This document shows, piece by piece, positions 8,867 to 17,344 of a stretch of 64,000 nucleotides of DNA. This DNA comes from Alphaproteobacteria bacterium. Lineage in GTDB: Bacteria > Pseudomonadota > Alphaproteobacteria > JAUHZC01. Each line of letters begins with the position of its first letter. The first letter of the stretch is position 1. The translations under genes and the position numbers were made by a program. The notes beneath the pieces are model-generated. The model ran no database searches. It was not told the DNA's origin and saw only the letters and a program-made list of their open reading frames with translations. The stretch is taken from positions 365,302-429,301 of the forward strand of contig JAUHZC010000001.1 in the NCBI GenBank assembly GCA_030425805.1, read 5' to 3'.

Positions 8867-9414
8867 CATATCCCGCATGGATTCTTGCTCTTTTTACTCT
8901 CTTCACGGCTCTGCCCTCCTCCCAAGCAATTGCAGCAAGCACCCTTGACCTTGAAGATCTAAGCCCCTCCCATATTGATTTAGAAGGGTCTTCTCTTCAA
9001 GAGACCCTAGAGCATGCTCGCCGCCTTCATGCATTCCCCCCATACTGGGAGGTGATGGGGCCCTCTTGGGAACCTCATCATACTCTTTTGAGGTTTTATG
9101 AAAAATACCTTGATCAAGCAGAATACTCTTCCTTCGAAGATTTCTTGTCCGCATACAAACGAAAATTCAAACAAGAGTTCCTCTGCCTTATTTTTCATGG
9201 CTTCATGTTGATACAAAAGCGAAGAGACTTAGCAAGAGCAATAGAACGCCTTGTTCAAATAAATTCACAGAGCACCCTTTTTCAAGGCCTGGTTTCCTAT
9301 TGCCGAGATCTTCAAGAACATGTCGTAGAAGAAACCGATGTCCATGCGGCAATGACCCTGAGTCTTATTGAATATCAAAGAGCTGCTGGGGCCTTTTGGC
9401 GCTTTATCCCTTAA
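8863..9414 (+). CDS. exported hypothetical protein, coupled to the preceding small gene
   Basis: 183 residues with a signal peptide (MTYPAWILALFTLFTALPSS, then QAIAA). The mature part looks mostly helical (LRFYEKYLDQAEYSSFEDFLSAY..., ERLVQINSQSTLF...). The ATG lies in the stop of the 70-residue Pro-rich gene, so the two are made together and may work together in the envelope or outside the cell. No family recognised. Confidence 0.65.
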   Translation: MTYPAWILALFTLFTALPSSQAIAASTLDLEDLSPSHIDLEGSSLQETLEHARRLHAFPPYWEVMGPSWEPHHTLLRFYEKYLDQAEYSSFEDFLSAYKRKFKQEFLCLIFHGFMLIQKRRDLARAIERLVQINSQSTLFQGLVSYCRDLQEHVVEETDVHAAMTLSLIEYQRAAGAFWRFIP

Positions 9415-9492
9415 TTTTGACAAAAAATAAACCTGGTTAATTCTATATAAACCAATTTCTCATCATAATGTTAAAAAATGGCATTGTGACAA

Positions 9493-9960
9493 ATGAAACT
9501 TTTCTTATTTTTATTTTCATATTTTCTAAGTTTTTCTGTAATCGCCCACTCTGGTAATTTAGAGAAATATGAAAACAAGAAACTTGAAAAGCCTCTCTCT
9601 CATTATGAGAAACTTGATCCTGTTGAGTTTATCCGCCTTCCCTCTCATATCCGTTTGGTTGTTCGTGCAAAAATTCATAAAGACATCGATCAAAACAAAG
9701 AGAAATATATCAAAATGCCGAAGCAGAAAGTTCAAGGTCTCCCTTGGCTCCGTCGAGAAATGGTGGAAGGCCTTCAAAATCAAATTGAAATGTTCAGCCA
9801 TGTTCAATCCTCTCCAGCACAAAGTACATCTCACGTTCCTGGAGCTCCAACGCCACTGATCAAGTCACCAGAGGCCCTAGAGAGACTTCATCACATCTCT
9901 GAAAGTAAAATCCCAGCGCAGCTCCAGCGCCCTCTTGCCCGAATGACAATGCGGTCATAA
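9493..9960 (+). CDS. exported basic hypothetical protein
   Basis: 155 residues, beginning with a very hydrophobic signal peptide (MKLFLFLFSYFLSFSVIAHS). The mature region is rich in Lys/Arg/Glu (KYENKKLEKPLSHYEKLD..., IHKDIDQNKEKYIKMPKQK) and probably helical, ending in a Ser/Pro linker and a basic C-terminus. Only 78 bp separate it from the previous exported gene. Directly downstream begins a palindromic repeat. No family recognised. Confidence 0.6.
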   Translation: MKLFLFLFSYFLSFSVIAHSGNLEKYENKKLEKPLSHYEKLDPVEFIRLPSHIRLVVRAKIHKDIDQNKEKYIKMPKQKVQGLPWLRREMVEGLQNQIEMFSHVQSSPAQSTSHVPGAPTPLIKSPEALERLHHISESKIPAQLQRPLARMTMRS

Positions 9961-10077
9961 CCATTGCGAGGAGTCTCTTCTCTTCTAAGTCTTTGCGAGG
10001 AGCGGAACGACGCGGCAATCCACTCACCGCGTAGATCGCTACCCCCTTTCAGGCCTTACGATTGTGACTCAGAAGAA
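9961..10077. repeat. palindromic intergenic repeat element (degenerate copy)
   Basis: A left half (TTTGCGAGGAGCGGAACGAC, continuing GCGGCAATCCA to 10022) is followed by a degenerate right half (TAGATCGCTACCCCCTTTCAGG to 10077) corresponding to TGGATCGCCACGCCCTTTCAGG in the 12.8-kb copies. A further partial left end (CCATTGCGAGGAG) is at 9961. Same family as the clusters near 12.8 and 40.5 kb. The remaining bases up to lon hold no gene. Confidence 0.75.
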
Positions 10078-10137
10078 GAAAGTTGCAATAACAAGGGAAG
10101 AATCTTTTAAATAAGTTCAAATTTTTCAAAATCCACC

Positions 10138-10165
10138 CTTGAAAAACCGATATCTATCCAGATAA
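10138..10165 (+). promoter_or_regulatory. possible heat-shock (RpoH-type) promoter of lon
   Basis: CTTGAA (10138-10143), a 14-base gap, then CCAGATAA (10158-10165) resembles an RpoH promoter (CTTGAA, CCCCATnT), with the -10 part matching only partly. lon is a classical heat-shock gene, and the site is ~85 bp ahead of its ATG. The assignment rests on the match alone. Confidence 0.3.
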
Positions 10166-10248
10166 ACTGAAAATAGGATGCTATTTTGAGAAGTTCTCCT
10201 TCAATATGATAACATCCACATTCTATTAGATTTTATGAGGGGCTTTAC

Positions 10249-12720
10249 ATGGCTAAAGATAAAACACCAAAGCTGATTCTTCCTGACGATCATCTTTTTC
10301 CAATTCTACCGCTGCGAGATATCGTTGTCTTTCCACACATGATTGTCCCGCTTTTCGTAGGGCGGGCAAAGTCGATTCAATCTTTGGAGTCTGTTGCAAA
10401 GGACAATAAGCCTCTTTTGCTGGTCACACAAAAAAACCCTGACAACGAAGACCCCGAAGAGAAAGATCTTTACTCCGTTGGAACCCTGGGAAATATCCTG
10501 CAGCTCCTCAAACTTCCTGATGGTACGGTCAAGGTCTTAGCTGAAGGGACCCATCGAGCCCGTATTTTAAAATACAAAAAAGACAGCCCATTTCTCCAGG
10601 CTCAGGCAGAAATTCTTCCTGAAGAGGAAATGTCGGAGGAAGAAGCAGACGCTCTCATGCGCACTGCTCTCACCCAGTTTGAGCAATATGTCAAACTCAA
10701 TACAAAGATCCCACCGGATGTGTTGGCTTCAATTACAAAGATCGATGAACCTGCAAAGTTTGCAGATACCATTGCTGCACACCTCAGCCTCAAAATCGCT
10801 GAAAAACAGATGCTTTTAGAGGTTGCTTCTGTTGAGGAGCGCTTGAATCAAATCGTTGGGCGCATGGAAGGTGAGATTGGTGTCCTTCAAACGGAACGCC
10901 GGATTCGTAGCCGTGTAAAGCGCCAGATGGAAAAAACTCAGCGCGAGTACTACCTGAATGAGCAAATGCGTGCTATTCAAAAAGAACTTGGCGAAGCTGA
11001 AGATGGCAAGAACGAGGCTGATGAATACGAAGATAAAATCAAAAAGACAAAGCTGAGCAAAGAAGCCCAGGAGAAGGCTCATGCTGAACTAAAAAAGCTT
11101 CGGATGATGAATCCGATGTCTTCCGAAGCTACTGTGAGCCGAAATTATCTCGATTGGCTTCTTGGGATTCCATGGAAGAAAAACTCCAAGCTGAAGCATG
11201 ACCTAAACCAAGCTCAAGACATTTTAGATGCAGATCACTACGGCCTGGAGAAGGTGAAAGAGAGAATTGTTGAATACCTCGCAGTTCAAAATCGTGTTGG
11301 TAAGGTTCAAGGACCAATCCTTTGTCTCGTGGGCCCTCCTGGTGTAGGTAAAACTTCCTTGGGAGAATCCATTGCCCGCTCCACAGGACGGAGCTTTGTC
11401 CGGGTTGCCCTTGGAGGTGTTCGAGATGAAGCTGAGATTCGCGGTCACCGTCGGACCTACATTGGCTCCATGCCTGGAAAAATTATCCAGAGCATGAAAC
11501 GGGCCAAAACATCAAATCCTCTGTTCCTCTTGGATGAAATTGATAAACTCGGTTCTGATTGGCGTGGAGATCCTTCATCTGCCATGTTGGAGGTTTTGGA
11601 CCCCTCTCAAAACAAGGCCTTTAACGACCATTATCTAGAGGTGGATTATGACTTATCTAACGTTTTGTTTGTGACAACAGCAAACGACATGAGTCAAATT
11701 CCCTACGCCCTTCAGGACCGCCTCGAGATCATTCGTCTCTCCGGCTACACTGAAGATGAGAAGGTTGAAATTGCCCGCCGCCACCTCATTCCAAAGCAAG
11801 TTGAAATGGCAGGACTTTCTCCTGAAGAATGGTGCATTACGGACGAAGCCCTTCGTCACCTCATTCGTCACTATACCCGAGAAGCAGGTGTGCGGAATCT
11901 TCAGCGTGAAATTGCAAATCTTGCCCGTAAAGCTGTGAAAAAACTTTTGCTGGAGCAAGGCGCCTCTCAAGGAAAGGCTAAAAAAGCAAAGAAGGCTAAG
12001 GTGAAGCAGATCAAGGTTACACTGAAAAACCTTGGCCAATTTGCTGGTGTCATGAAGTTCCGCTATGGCGAAGTCAACGAAAAGGACATTGTTGGTGTCA
12101 CGACAGGCTTAGCTTGGACTCAGGTTGGTGGTGAGCTCATGTCCATTGAGGCTGTCATGATGCCCGGAAAAGGTAAGATGGTCATCACAGGAAAGCTGGG
12201 TGATGTCATGCAGGAATCCATCCAAGCTGCAGCGAGTTATATTCGCTCTCGCTCCGTAGACTTTGGTGTGGCCCCACCCCTCTTTGAAAAGCGGGATATC
12301 CACATCCACGTTCCTGAAGGTGCCACACCTAAGGATGGTCCTTCTGCAGGTGTTGCCATGTGTGTGTCTATCGTCTCTGTATTGACAAATATCCCTGTGC
12401 GCAAAGACGTTGCTATGACTGGAGAAGTCACTCTTCAAGGCCGGGTTCTTGCGATTGGCGGCCTCAAGGAAAAGCTTCTCGCAGCCCACCGAGGTGGCAT
12501 TAAGAAGGTCTTGATCCCTGAGGAGAACGAAAAGGATCTCGAGGAAATCCCAAAGAACGTTAAAGAGGGTCTTCAAATCGTGCCCGTCAAAACGGTTGAT
12601 GAGGTTTTGAAGAATGCGTTGACCAAAATGCCAAAGAGCATTACCTGGTCAGAGCCAGATCCTGTTGACGTCCCCCGTGTTGCTGGTGAAAAGAGCACTG
12701 ACATTCTAAAAGCACACTAG
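10249..12720 (+). CDS. lon: ATP-dependent protease La (Lon)
   Basis: 823 residues, the normal length for bacterial LonA. The N-terminal substrate-binding domain begins [20 protein letters not shown]; a coiled-coil region follows around 190-260; the AAA+ module has Walker A GPPGVGKT (about 362-369) and Walker [10 protein letters not shown]; the protease domain has the Ser-Lys dyad, Ser699 in PKDGPSAG and the Lys of [15 protein letters not shown] near 740. A Lys/Ala-rich insert ([11 protein letters not shown], about 585-595) sits before the protease domain. Cytoplasmic protein quality control. GAGGGG ribosome site ahead of the ATG. It appears to be monocistronic. Confidence 0.97.
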   Translation: MAKDKTPKLILPDDHLFPILPLRDIVVFPHMIVPLFVGRAKSIQSLESVAKDNKPLLLVTQKNPDNEDPEEKDLYSVGTLGNILQLLKLPDGTVKVLAEGTHRARILKYKKDSPFLQAQAEILPEEEMSEEEADALMRTALTQFEQYVKLNTKIPPDVLASITKIDEPAKFADTIAAHLSLKIAEKQMLLEVASVEERLNQIVGRMEGEIGVLQTERRIRSRVKRQMEKTQREYYLNEQMRAIQKELGEAEDGKNEADEYEDKIKKTKLSKEAQEKAHAELKKLRMMNPMSSEATVSRNYLDWLLGIPWKKNSKLKHDLNQAQDILDADHYGLEKVKERIVEYLAVQNRVGKVQGPILCLVGPPGVGKTSLGESIARSTGRSFVRVALGGVRDEAEIRGHRRTYIGSMPGKIIQSMKRAKTSNPLFLLDEIDKLGSDWRGDPSSAMLEVLDPSQNKAFNDHYLEVDYDLSNVLFVTTANDMSQIPYALQDRLEIIRLSGYTEDEKVEIARRHLIPKQVEMAGLSPEEWCITDEALRHLIRHYTREAGVRNLQREIANLARKAVKKLLLEQGASQGKAKKAKKAKVKQIKVTLKNLGQFAGVMKFRYGEVNEKDIVGVTTGLAWTQVGGELMSIEAVMMPGKGKMVITGKLGDVMQESIQAAASYIRSRSVDFGVAPPLFEKRDIHIHVPEGATPKDGPSAGVAMCVSIVSVLTNIPVRKDVAMTGEVTLQGRVLAIGGLKEKLLAAHRGGIKKVLIPEENEKDLEEIPKNVKEGLQIVPVKTVDEVLKNALTKMPKSITWSEPDPVDVPRVAGEKSTDILKAH

Positions 12721-12754
12721 GGCTTCATAATATCAGCAAAGAGAGTTAATCCGC

Positions 12755-13095
12755 GTCTCCTATGGATCGCCACGCCCTTTCAGGGCTCGCGATGGCAATG
12801 GAGAAGAGGAGAGGCTTGCGATGACGATGAGGAGGTCCTTGCGAGGAACCTTCTCCCATCGTCTTTGCGAGGAGCGGAGCGACGTCGCAATCCAAGCACC
12901 TTATGGATCGCCACGCCCTTTCAGGGCTCGCGATGACTGTAGGGAGGTCATTGCGAGGAGCGGAGCGGCGTGGCAATCCATAAACCCCGGATCAAGTCCG
13001 GTGTGATGCCCATAGGAGTCCCACCGTCATTCCGGGTTGACCTGGAATCCACTTCTCTTATGGATCCCCACGCTCTTTTCGAGGCTAATGCTGAA
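12755..13095. repeat. cluster of palindromic intergenic repeats; no gene in this gap
   Basis: The gap of about 380 bp between lon and hipA consists of repeat units. Right-half units (TGGATCGCCACGCCCTTTCA, ending GGGCTCGCGATG) start at 12763 and 12904; left-half units (TTGCGAGGAGCGGAGCGACG, ending TCGCAATCCA) occur near 12863 and 12949. A full left-plus-right element spans about 12861-12937, and its outer ends TCnTTGCGAG and CTCGCGATGA pair with each other. Two CCGGATCAAGTCCGG / TCCGGGTTGACCTGGA units follow at ~12987-13050, and a decayed right half near 13059-13095 abuts the hipA stop. Short open frames here are made wholly of repeat and are not genes. Confidence 0.85.
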
Positions 13096-13104
13096 AAGAT
13101 CTGC

Positions 13105-14373
13105 CTACAAAATCTGGAAATCCTTATGCAAGTGGCTCCAGTGATCTATGAGTACTTTCTGATGTCCTGGATTCATTGGCAGCCCTTTTAAGGCTTGAGG
13201 CCAGAGTGTACGTGCCCGGTCGATCGTGTCCTCAAGGTGCAAGCGAATGGCAGGCCATGGGACACCCACTTTTTGAGACCAGGATTGAAAGTGCGCTAAG
13301 GAAACTTGTTGCCAACTCTTTATCTTTGCCAAATTCAATGCAAACTCAGCTTCTCCCTCGATATAGACACAGGTTGTAACAATATCATATGCAGGAGAAA
13401 GCATAGGAGTGAACTGATCTTCATAAATCAAACTCCAATTTTTAAGATGTGCATCCCCATTCCCCAAAAGAATATTTACCAACAGTCGACGCGCAAATTG
13501 TTGCACATTCTTCAAGCCATCGCCGGTATACGTGTACAACACCTGTCCTACTTGCTCATAATTCGCAGCACCGTATTTTTCATGAGGATATTTCACAAAC
13601 ACCTGAGCAAAATCTTCCGTGTGAATCCGGTTTGTTTCTGCCCTATCAAACCGCTTTATCGCATAAGCATAAGACTCATCAGGCAAACGCAAAGGAGGGA
13701 GATTATCAAGTTTATCAACATGAATGAGCCGAATATCTGGAATTTCCACGCCCACAATTCGTGCAAGACTCATTGCTGTGAACTCATTTAGGGGAACGTC
13801 TTGATGCTGAGTTGAGGGTGTTTTCACAATCCAATCCCCAAGCTCATCTGATTGTGTCACAAGATAGCGACCGTCTTTAGCCTTCATGGAAAACTTCACC
13901 TGAACCCCAGCAAGAGAGAATTTATTCTGAACACCTGCTGGAGTTGGGGCCAAAGCCTCCACCTGGCCAAGTGCTGGAATTAAACTTTCTGGAACATCCT
14001 CTGGCTGAAGGGGCTTCACAACCAACGCTCCAGGCAAATCTTGCCCGAGAGCGGCAAGGAGTCGAAATTCATTATCCATATGGGCCTTTAGCCCTTTTGC
14101 AAGCAGCTCTCGCAAGACCCCTTCAGGCAAAAGATTTGAAAAAAATGGCGGCAGTCTGTGGTGCGTCACCCAGGGTTTCTCAAGAACCTTTTGTGCGTTT
14201 GGAAATCGTGGATGTACGACCAAACTCAAGGTTGGACGAGCATCATTTTCCAGGAAGCTATTCGCAAACCGAAAAAGATTGCGACCTTTTTCAAATCCAT
14301 AGAGATGTCCAACAATCTGGTCATGAAGCTTAACTTCCAAAACTTGAACTGCCTGTGCTTTTTCCTCAATCAT
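13105..14373 (-). CDS. hipA: HipA-family serine/threonine kinase toxin
   Basis: 422 residues. The N-terminal HipA subdomain (about 10-110, including LPPFFSNLLPEG) is followed by the kinase core: a P-loop-like AGVQVKFSM at 155-163 (the Ser that is autophosphorylated in E. coli HipA is Ala here), the lysine region YAIKRFDR at 237-244, the catalytic loop GNGDAHLKN with D307 and N312, and the metal-binding D330 in SPAYDIV. All catalytic residues are present, so it should be an active kinase; E. coli HipA phosphorylates GltX and causes persistence, but the target here is unknown. Overlaps the antitoxin gene by four bases and ends against the repeat cluster. Confidence 0.9.
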   Translation of the reverse strand: MIEEKAQAVQVLEVKLHDQIVGHLYGFEKGRNLFRFANSFLENDARPTLSLVVHPRFPNAQKVLEKPWVTHHRLPPFFSNLLPEGVLRELLAKGLKAHMDNEFRLLAALGQDLPGALVVKPLQPEDVPESLIPALGQVEALAPTPAGVQNKFSLAGVQVKFSMKAKDGRYLVTQSDELGDWIVKTPSTQHQDVPLNEFTAMSLARIVGVEIPDIRLIHVDKLDNLPPLRLPDESYAYAIKRFDRAETNRIHTEDFAQVFVKYPHEKYGAANYEQVGQVLYTYTGDGLKNVQQFARRLLVNILLGNGDAHLKNWSLIYEDQFTPMLSPAYDIVTTCVYIEGEAEFALNLAKIKSWQQVSLAHFQSWSQKVGVPWPAIRLHLEDTIDRARTLWPQALKGLPMNPGHQKVLIDHWSHLHKDFQIL

Positions 14374-14648
14374 TCTTCCTCCTCAAGCAGGCCAGACCAA
14401 GGATCTTCATCTTCAGGCACAGCATCTTGTAGAACTTTCTTTATAGCAAGAAGTTTTTCTTTTGGAACAAGCAATAACTCCATCTCTAATCCTGCAGCAA
14501 CGAGCTCTAGAGTATCCAGTCGAGGATTCCCCCTTGATTCCAGCCGGTGGTATTGCTGCCGGGACATGCCTATGCGCATAAACATGTCTTCTTGAGTTAA
14601 TCCTAAGGCAAGGCGCCGGGCCTTCAGCTGCTGGTGTAATTTACTCAT
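14370..14648 (-). CDS. hipB: HipB-type antitoxin, XRE-family DNA-binding protein
   Basis: 92 residues with an N-terminal helix-turn-helix of the Cro/CI type (LKARRLALGLTQEDMFMRIG, then MSRQQYHRLESRGNPRLDTL), followed by a short acidic C-terminus (AVPEDEDPWSGLLEEEE). It precedes and overlaps hipA (ATGA), the usual antitoxin-first order. It would bind HipA and repress the operon through the palindrome just upstream. AGGGGGA ribosome site close to the ATG. Confidence 0.9.
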   Translation of the reverse strand: MSKLHQQLKARRLALGLTQEDMFMRIGMSRQQYHRLESRGNPRLDTLELVAAGLEMELLLVPKEKLLAIKKVLQDAVPEDEDPWSGLLEEEE

Positions 14649-14656
14649 ACATCCCC

Positions 14657-14696
14657 CTAATAGAAATATATTAGCTTTTTTTTATCAAAAAGTCAA
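14657..14696 (-). promoter_or_regulatory. hipBA promoter with overlapping operator palindrome
   Basis: Reading leftward, TTGACT (14691-14696), exactly 17 bases, then TAATAT (14668-14673) form a strong sigma-70 type promoter. The -10 box lies inside a perfect inverted repeat CTAATA-N6-TATTAG (14657-14674). Transcription would start near 14661, giving a leader of only about 13 bases before hipB. A HipB dimer on this palindrome would block RNA polymerase, giving autoregulation. Promoter and palindrome are seen; binding is inferred. Confidence 0.7.
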
Positions 14697-14811
14697 TTTA
14701 TAAGTTTCTATTTTTACAAAAAGAGTCTTATGTATTTCTATTCAAATTTAACCTTGCTGATAAAACCTTGGCCAAGACTGGAGGCCAGGAGGCATTCTGA
14801 AGATGAGTAAG

Positions 14812-14836
14812 TTCATTCCAGGCTTGACCCGGAATC
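14812..14836. repeat. partial palindromic repeat at the end of a methyltransferase gene
   Basis: TTCATTCCAGGCTTGACCCG followed by GAATC is a copy of the TCATTCCGGGTTGACCTGGAATCC unit seen at 13027 and 24295. It ends at the first base of the stop codon of the leftward methyltransferase gene, so the repeat abuts and perhaps set the end of that gene. Confidence 0.55.
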
Positions 14837-15651
14837 TATTCAGGAGATGAAACCCGTCCCCACCCAGCATAAACGGGAGAATGCATGGTCGAGGTTCCTG
14901 ACTGCTGGGGAAGTTTCTCAGCAATACCTTGCCAATTCTCCACTTGAGACCGTGAGGCAATGCCTGCTTCAATAAATTTCTCTCCCATTTCATGAAGCCG
15001 CCTTTGCCACAGGACAGATAACGTTGACCCTGTAAAAGTCAGCATTTTTTTCTTCGAACCAATCTCTGAGAATCCAGTCTTTTCCAGCATTTTTTTAAGG
15101 TTTCGGCCAAGTGTATAATCCACACCGCAATGTTTTCCGAGGGCAACTACACTCTTCACAAAGAGAGTTAGCTCATCAGCATAAGGCCCTTGAATTGTAG
15201 ACTCATCCCAACACCCTTCGATGAAGCATGCTCTTCCTCCAGGCTTAAGCAAAATAGACTGACACTTTTTCAAGACACCCTCCGGATTATTTAAATGCAT
15301 CAAGATGTATCGTCCAAATACAAAATTTGCCTCATGTGCTGGGAGAACCTCCTTTTCGATATCCATCACTTGGGTTGAAATATTCTCAAATCTCTTTTCA
15401 TGCATCTGCTCTTCCAGACGCTGGAGATGCTCTGCACTTTGATCAATAGCTGTAACATGCCCCGTAGGTCCCACCTGTGCTGCAAGATCAAAGGTCATTG
15501 ATCCAGGCCCAGACCCAAACTCCCAAACTTGGTCTCCGGTTTTCAAACCCGCCTGCATCACAAAATTTAAAGAATCTTGCCCAACAATTCTCTGTTGAAG
15601 ATCTAAAGCTTCCGCTGCAATACCGTCTTTACCAAGTGCATATGTTGTCAT
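14836..15651 (-). CDS. class I SAM-dependent methyltransferase
   Basis: About 271 residues from the ATG at 15651 (MTTYALGKDGIAAEALDLQQ); an ATG 51 bases upstream is also in frame and neither has a strong ribosome site. Motif I is VWEFGSGPGSMTFDLA, with the acidic ribose-binding residue in VTAIDQSAEHLQRLEEQ, and later FGRYILMHLNNPEGVLKKCQ and a GG(R) strand. The N-terminal YxLGxxxxxxEAxxLxxQ wording belongs to a broad UbiE/Ubie-like family of unknown substrates. The last residues (VSSPE) are encoded beside a repeat copy. Substrate cannot be told. Confidence 0.8.
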   Translation of the reverse strand: MTTYALGKDGIAAEALDLQQRIVGQDSLNFVMQAGLKTGDQVWEFGSGPGSMTFDLAAQVGPTGHVTAIDQSAEHLQRLEEQMHEKRFENISTQVMDIEKEVLPAHEANFVFGRYILMHLNNPEGVLKKCQSILLKPGGRACFIEGCWDESTIQGPYADELTLFVKSVVALGKHCGVDYTLGRNLKKMLEKTGFSEIGSKKKMLTFTGSTLSVLWQRRLHEMGEKFIEAGIASRSQVENWQGIAEKLPQQSGTSTMHSPVYAGWGRVSSPE

Positions 15652-15839
15652 AGGCTCGCTTTCTTTTTTCTTAGAGTAATCTCCCAACCCTATTAAAACC
15701 ATCGAAAAATGCTCTTTTCCCTTTCGTTATCAACCATTCCTTGGCATGATATTAAAAAGCGCAGGGAAGCAAGCATGAAAAATCACATCAAGGCTCTCTT
15801 TACCTTTTTCTGCTACGGTAAATAAAAAAACGCTTCGCC

Positions 15840-16715
15840 ATGTCCCTTTTTCATGTTTTTCTCTGCTCACTCATTGCCTTTCTTTGGGCAGGTAATGCTG
15901 TTCTTCAAAAGTCACTCCTCACTGAAATTAGCGCAGGGCTCTACAACACCATTAAACTTGGATGCATTTGGGCTCTTGTTCCTTTTTTCCCACGCCCCAA
16001 GGTTCCTTTTGGTCAGCTCTTTCTCCTAGGTGCCTTCTTCTTTGGTGCTTCTCTCAGCCTCTTTTGTTGGGGGCTTTCCTGCGGTATCGAAGCCAGCTTC
16101 GCCACGCTTATCACTCAGATGGCTCCCTTTTGGACGATTTTCATCGCTTTTTTTGTTCTAGGCAGCGTTCCCCAAAAGTATAAGCTTCTTGGGATTTTCA
16201 TCGGGTTTGCAGGCCTCATTGTCATTCTCCAGCCCGCACAAATTAGCTTTTTTAATGTGGGCCTCATTGCTGTCTTTGGCACCTCAATTCTATATGCTTA
16301 TAGCAATGTCATGATGTCCCAACTCAAAGACCATATCGCACCCAACCTCATTATCTATGCGGCTGCCTTAGGCAGTCTTCCTGCCCTGGGATTTGGATTT
16401 CTTGAAGTTGGTCCCACGGCTTTCTTCCAAGAACTCTCCCAGATAAAAGGGATTCATCTTGCAATCATTATGATCTCAGGCCTCATTCCAACAACAGGAG
16501 CCAGCATTATCTGGGCACAAATGCTGAAGCTGTACCATACCTATCAAGTCGTCCCCTTTACCCTCCTCATCCCGCCAATGACGCTGGGCTTAAGCGCTTA
16601 CCTTTATGACACGCCGCTAGAACAAAGCTATTTCATTGGAATGGGAATGATCCTCCTCGGCATCAGTTTTGTTCAGGGAATTGGAGCTTCTTATTTCCCC
16701 AAAGCTCTCAGATAA
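15840..16715 (+). CDS. EamA-family (DMT superfamily) transporter
   Basis: 291 residues with about ten membrane segments in two EamA halves (first half LIAFLWAGNAVLQKSLLTEI..., second half from AVFGTSILYAYSNVMMSQLK). Typical wording includes GFAGLIVILQP at the end of half one and LGLSAYLYDTPLEQSYFIGM near the C-terminus. Members export or import metabolites such as amino acids; Rickettsiales-like bacteria carry many. Substrate unknown. The ribosome site is weak. Its last 25 bases overlap the end of the convergent pseudopilin gene. Confidence 0.85.
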   Translation: MSLFHVFLCSLIAFLWAGNAVLQKSLLTEISAGLYNTIKLGCIWALVPFFPRPKVPFGQLFLLGAFFFGASLSLFCWGLSCGIEASFATLITQMAPFWTIFIAFFVLGSVPQKYKLLGIFIGFAGLIVILQPAQISFFNVGLIAVFGTSILYAYSNVMMSQLKDHIAPNLIIYAAALGSLPALGFGFLEVGPTAFFQELSQIKGIHLAIIMISGLIPTTGASIIWAQMLKLYHTYQVVPFTLLIPPMTLGLSAYLYDTPLEQSYFIGMGMILLGISFVQGIGASYFPKALR

Positions 16716-17344
16716 TTTGTTGTCAGTGGATAAACCTGATGAGGATGCTGATGCACAAACACAGGTGTTGGTAAAAAGTTCTCTGATAAGACATGAGGAA
16801 GAGCACCTCCCTCCTTCGGCCCCTGAGAAATTAGGAGCATCAGCACGGGCACCTTTTGTGGAACGGCCTTATACCCTGACAGCCCCTGAATCATAACCTC
16901 TACCTGAGGCTTATAGATATCAAGCGTCAACCTTCGTCGATCTTTTAAAGGCTTGGGAGCAATAACTACAAAAAGGAAAGGACGCCCCCACCCATCTTTC
17001 ACCTGGGCCTCTCGAAGGCCTAATGTGGCATAGGGAACTGTTCCCACAAAAATTGAAGAGCTTCTTGAAAATTCACGTATTCCCTCAGGCATTAAAAACG
17101 GACGTGTTTGTGAGCTCTTCCCCACACGTCTACCGCTTTGTGTCAAATTGATTTCTGCTTCTGTGATATAGCTAGCAATTGCTTTTTCAACCAGGGCAAG
17201 ATGAGCCTTTGTTCTTTTCTGCGCATTCAGGACACGCATAGGCTTGTACGCTCCCAACAAACTCCCTGCAACAATTCCCATCACCACAAGGGCAAGGGCA
17301 ACTTCAACCAAAGCAAATCCGGGTAGGTTTTGACGCCTGATCAC
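16691..17344 (-). CDS. type II/IV pseudopilin-like protein
   Basis: About 217 residues. I chose the GTG at 17342-17344, which gives a short basic leader (MIRRQNLPG) and overlaps the upstream gene's TGA by four bases (GTGA); a TTG nine codons upstream is the longer alternative. The prepilin peptidase site is G|FALVE, with Glu at +5, followed by the hydrophobic helix VALALVVMGIVAGSLLGAY. The C-terminal part (KDGWGRPFLFVVIAPKP, VEVMIQGLSGYKAV) looks like the pseudopilin beta region. Partner of the next gene; would be processed by PilD-type peptidase and assembled at the inner membrane. No other secretion genes are in the window. Confidence 0.8.
   Translation of the reverse strand: MIRRQNLPGFALVEVALALVVMGIVAGSLLGAYKPMRVLNAQKRTKAHLALVEKAIASYITEAEINLTQSGRRVGKSSQTRPFLMPEGIREFSRSSSIFVGTVPYATLGLREAQVKDGWGRPFLFVVIAPKPLKDRRRLTLDIYKPQVEVMIQGLSGYKAVPQKVPVLMLLISQGPKEGGALPHVLSENFLPTPVFVHQHPHQVYPLTTNYLRALGK

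Noticed and set aside
12109-12576. 155-residue open frame antisense to lon
   Set aside because: It is the complement of a conserved protease domain; its codons simply mirror lon.
12746-13006. Short open frames on both strands between lon and hipA
   Set aside because: They are composed entirely of palindromic repeat units and have no ribosome sites or protein-like composition.
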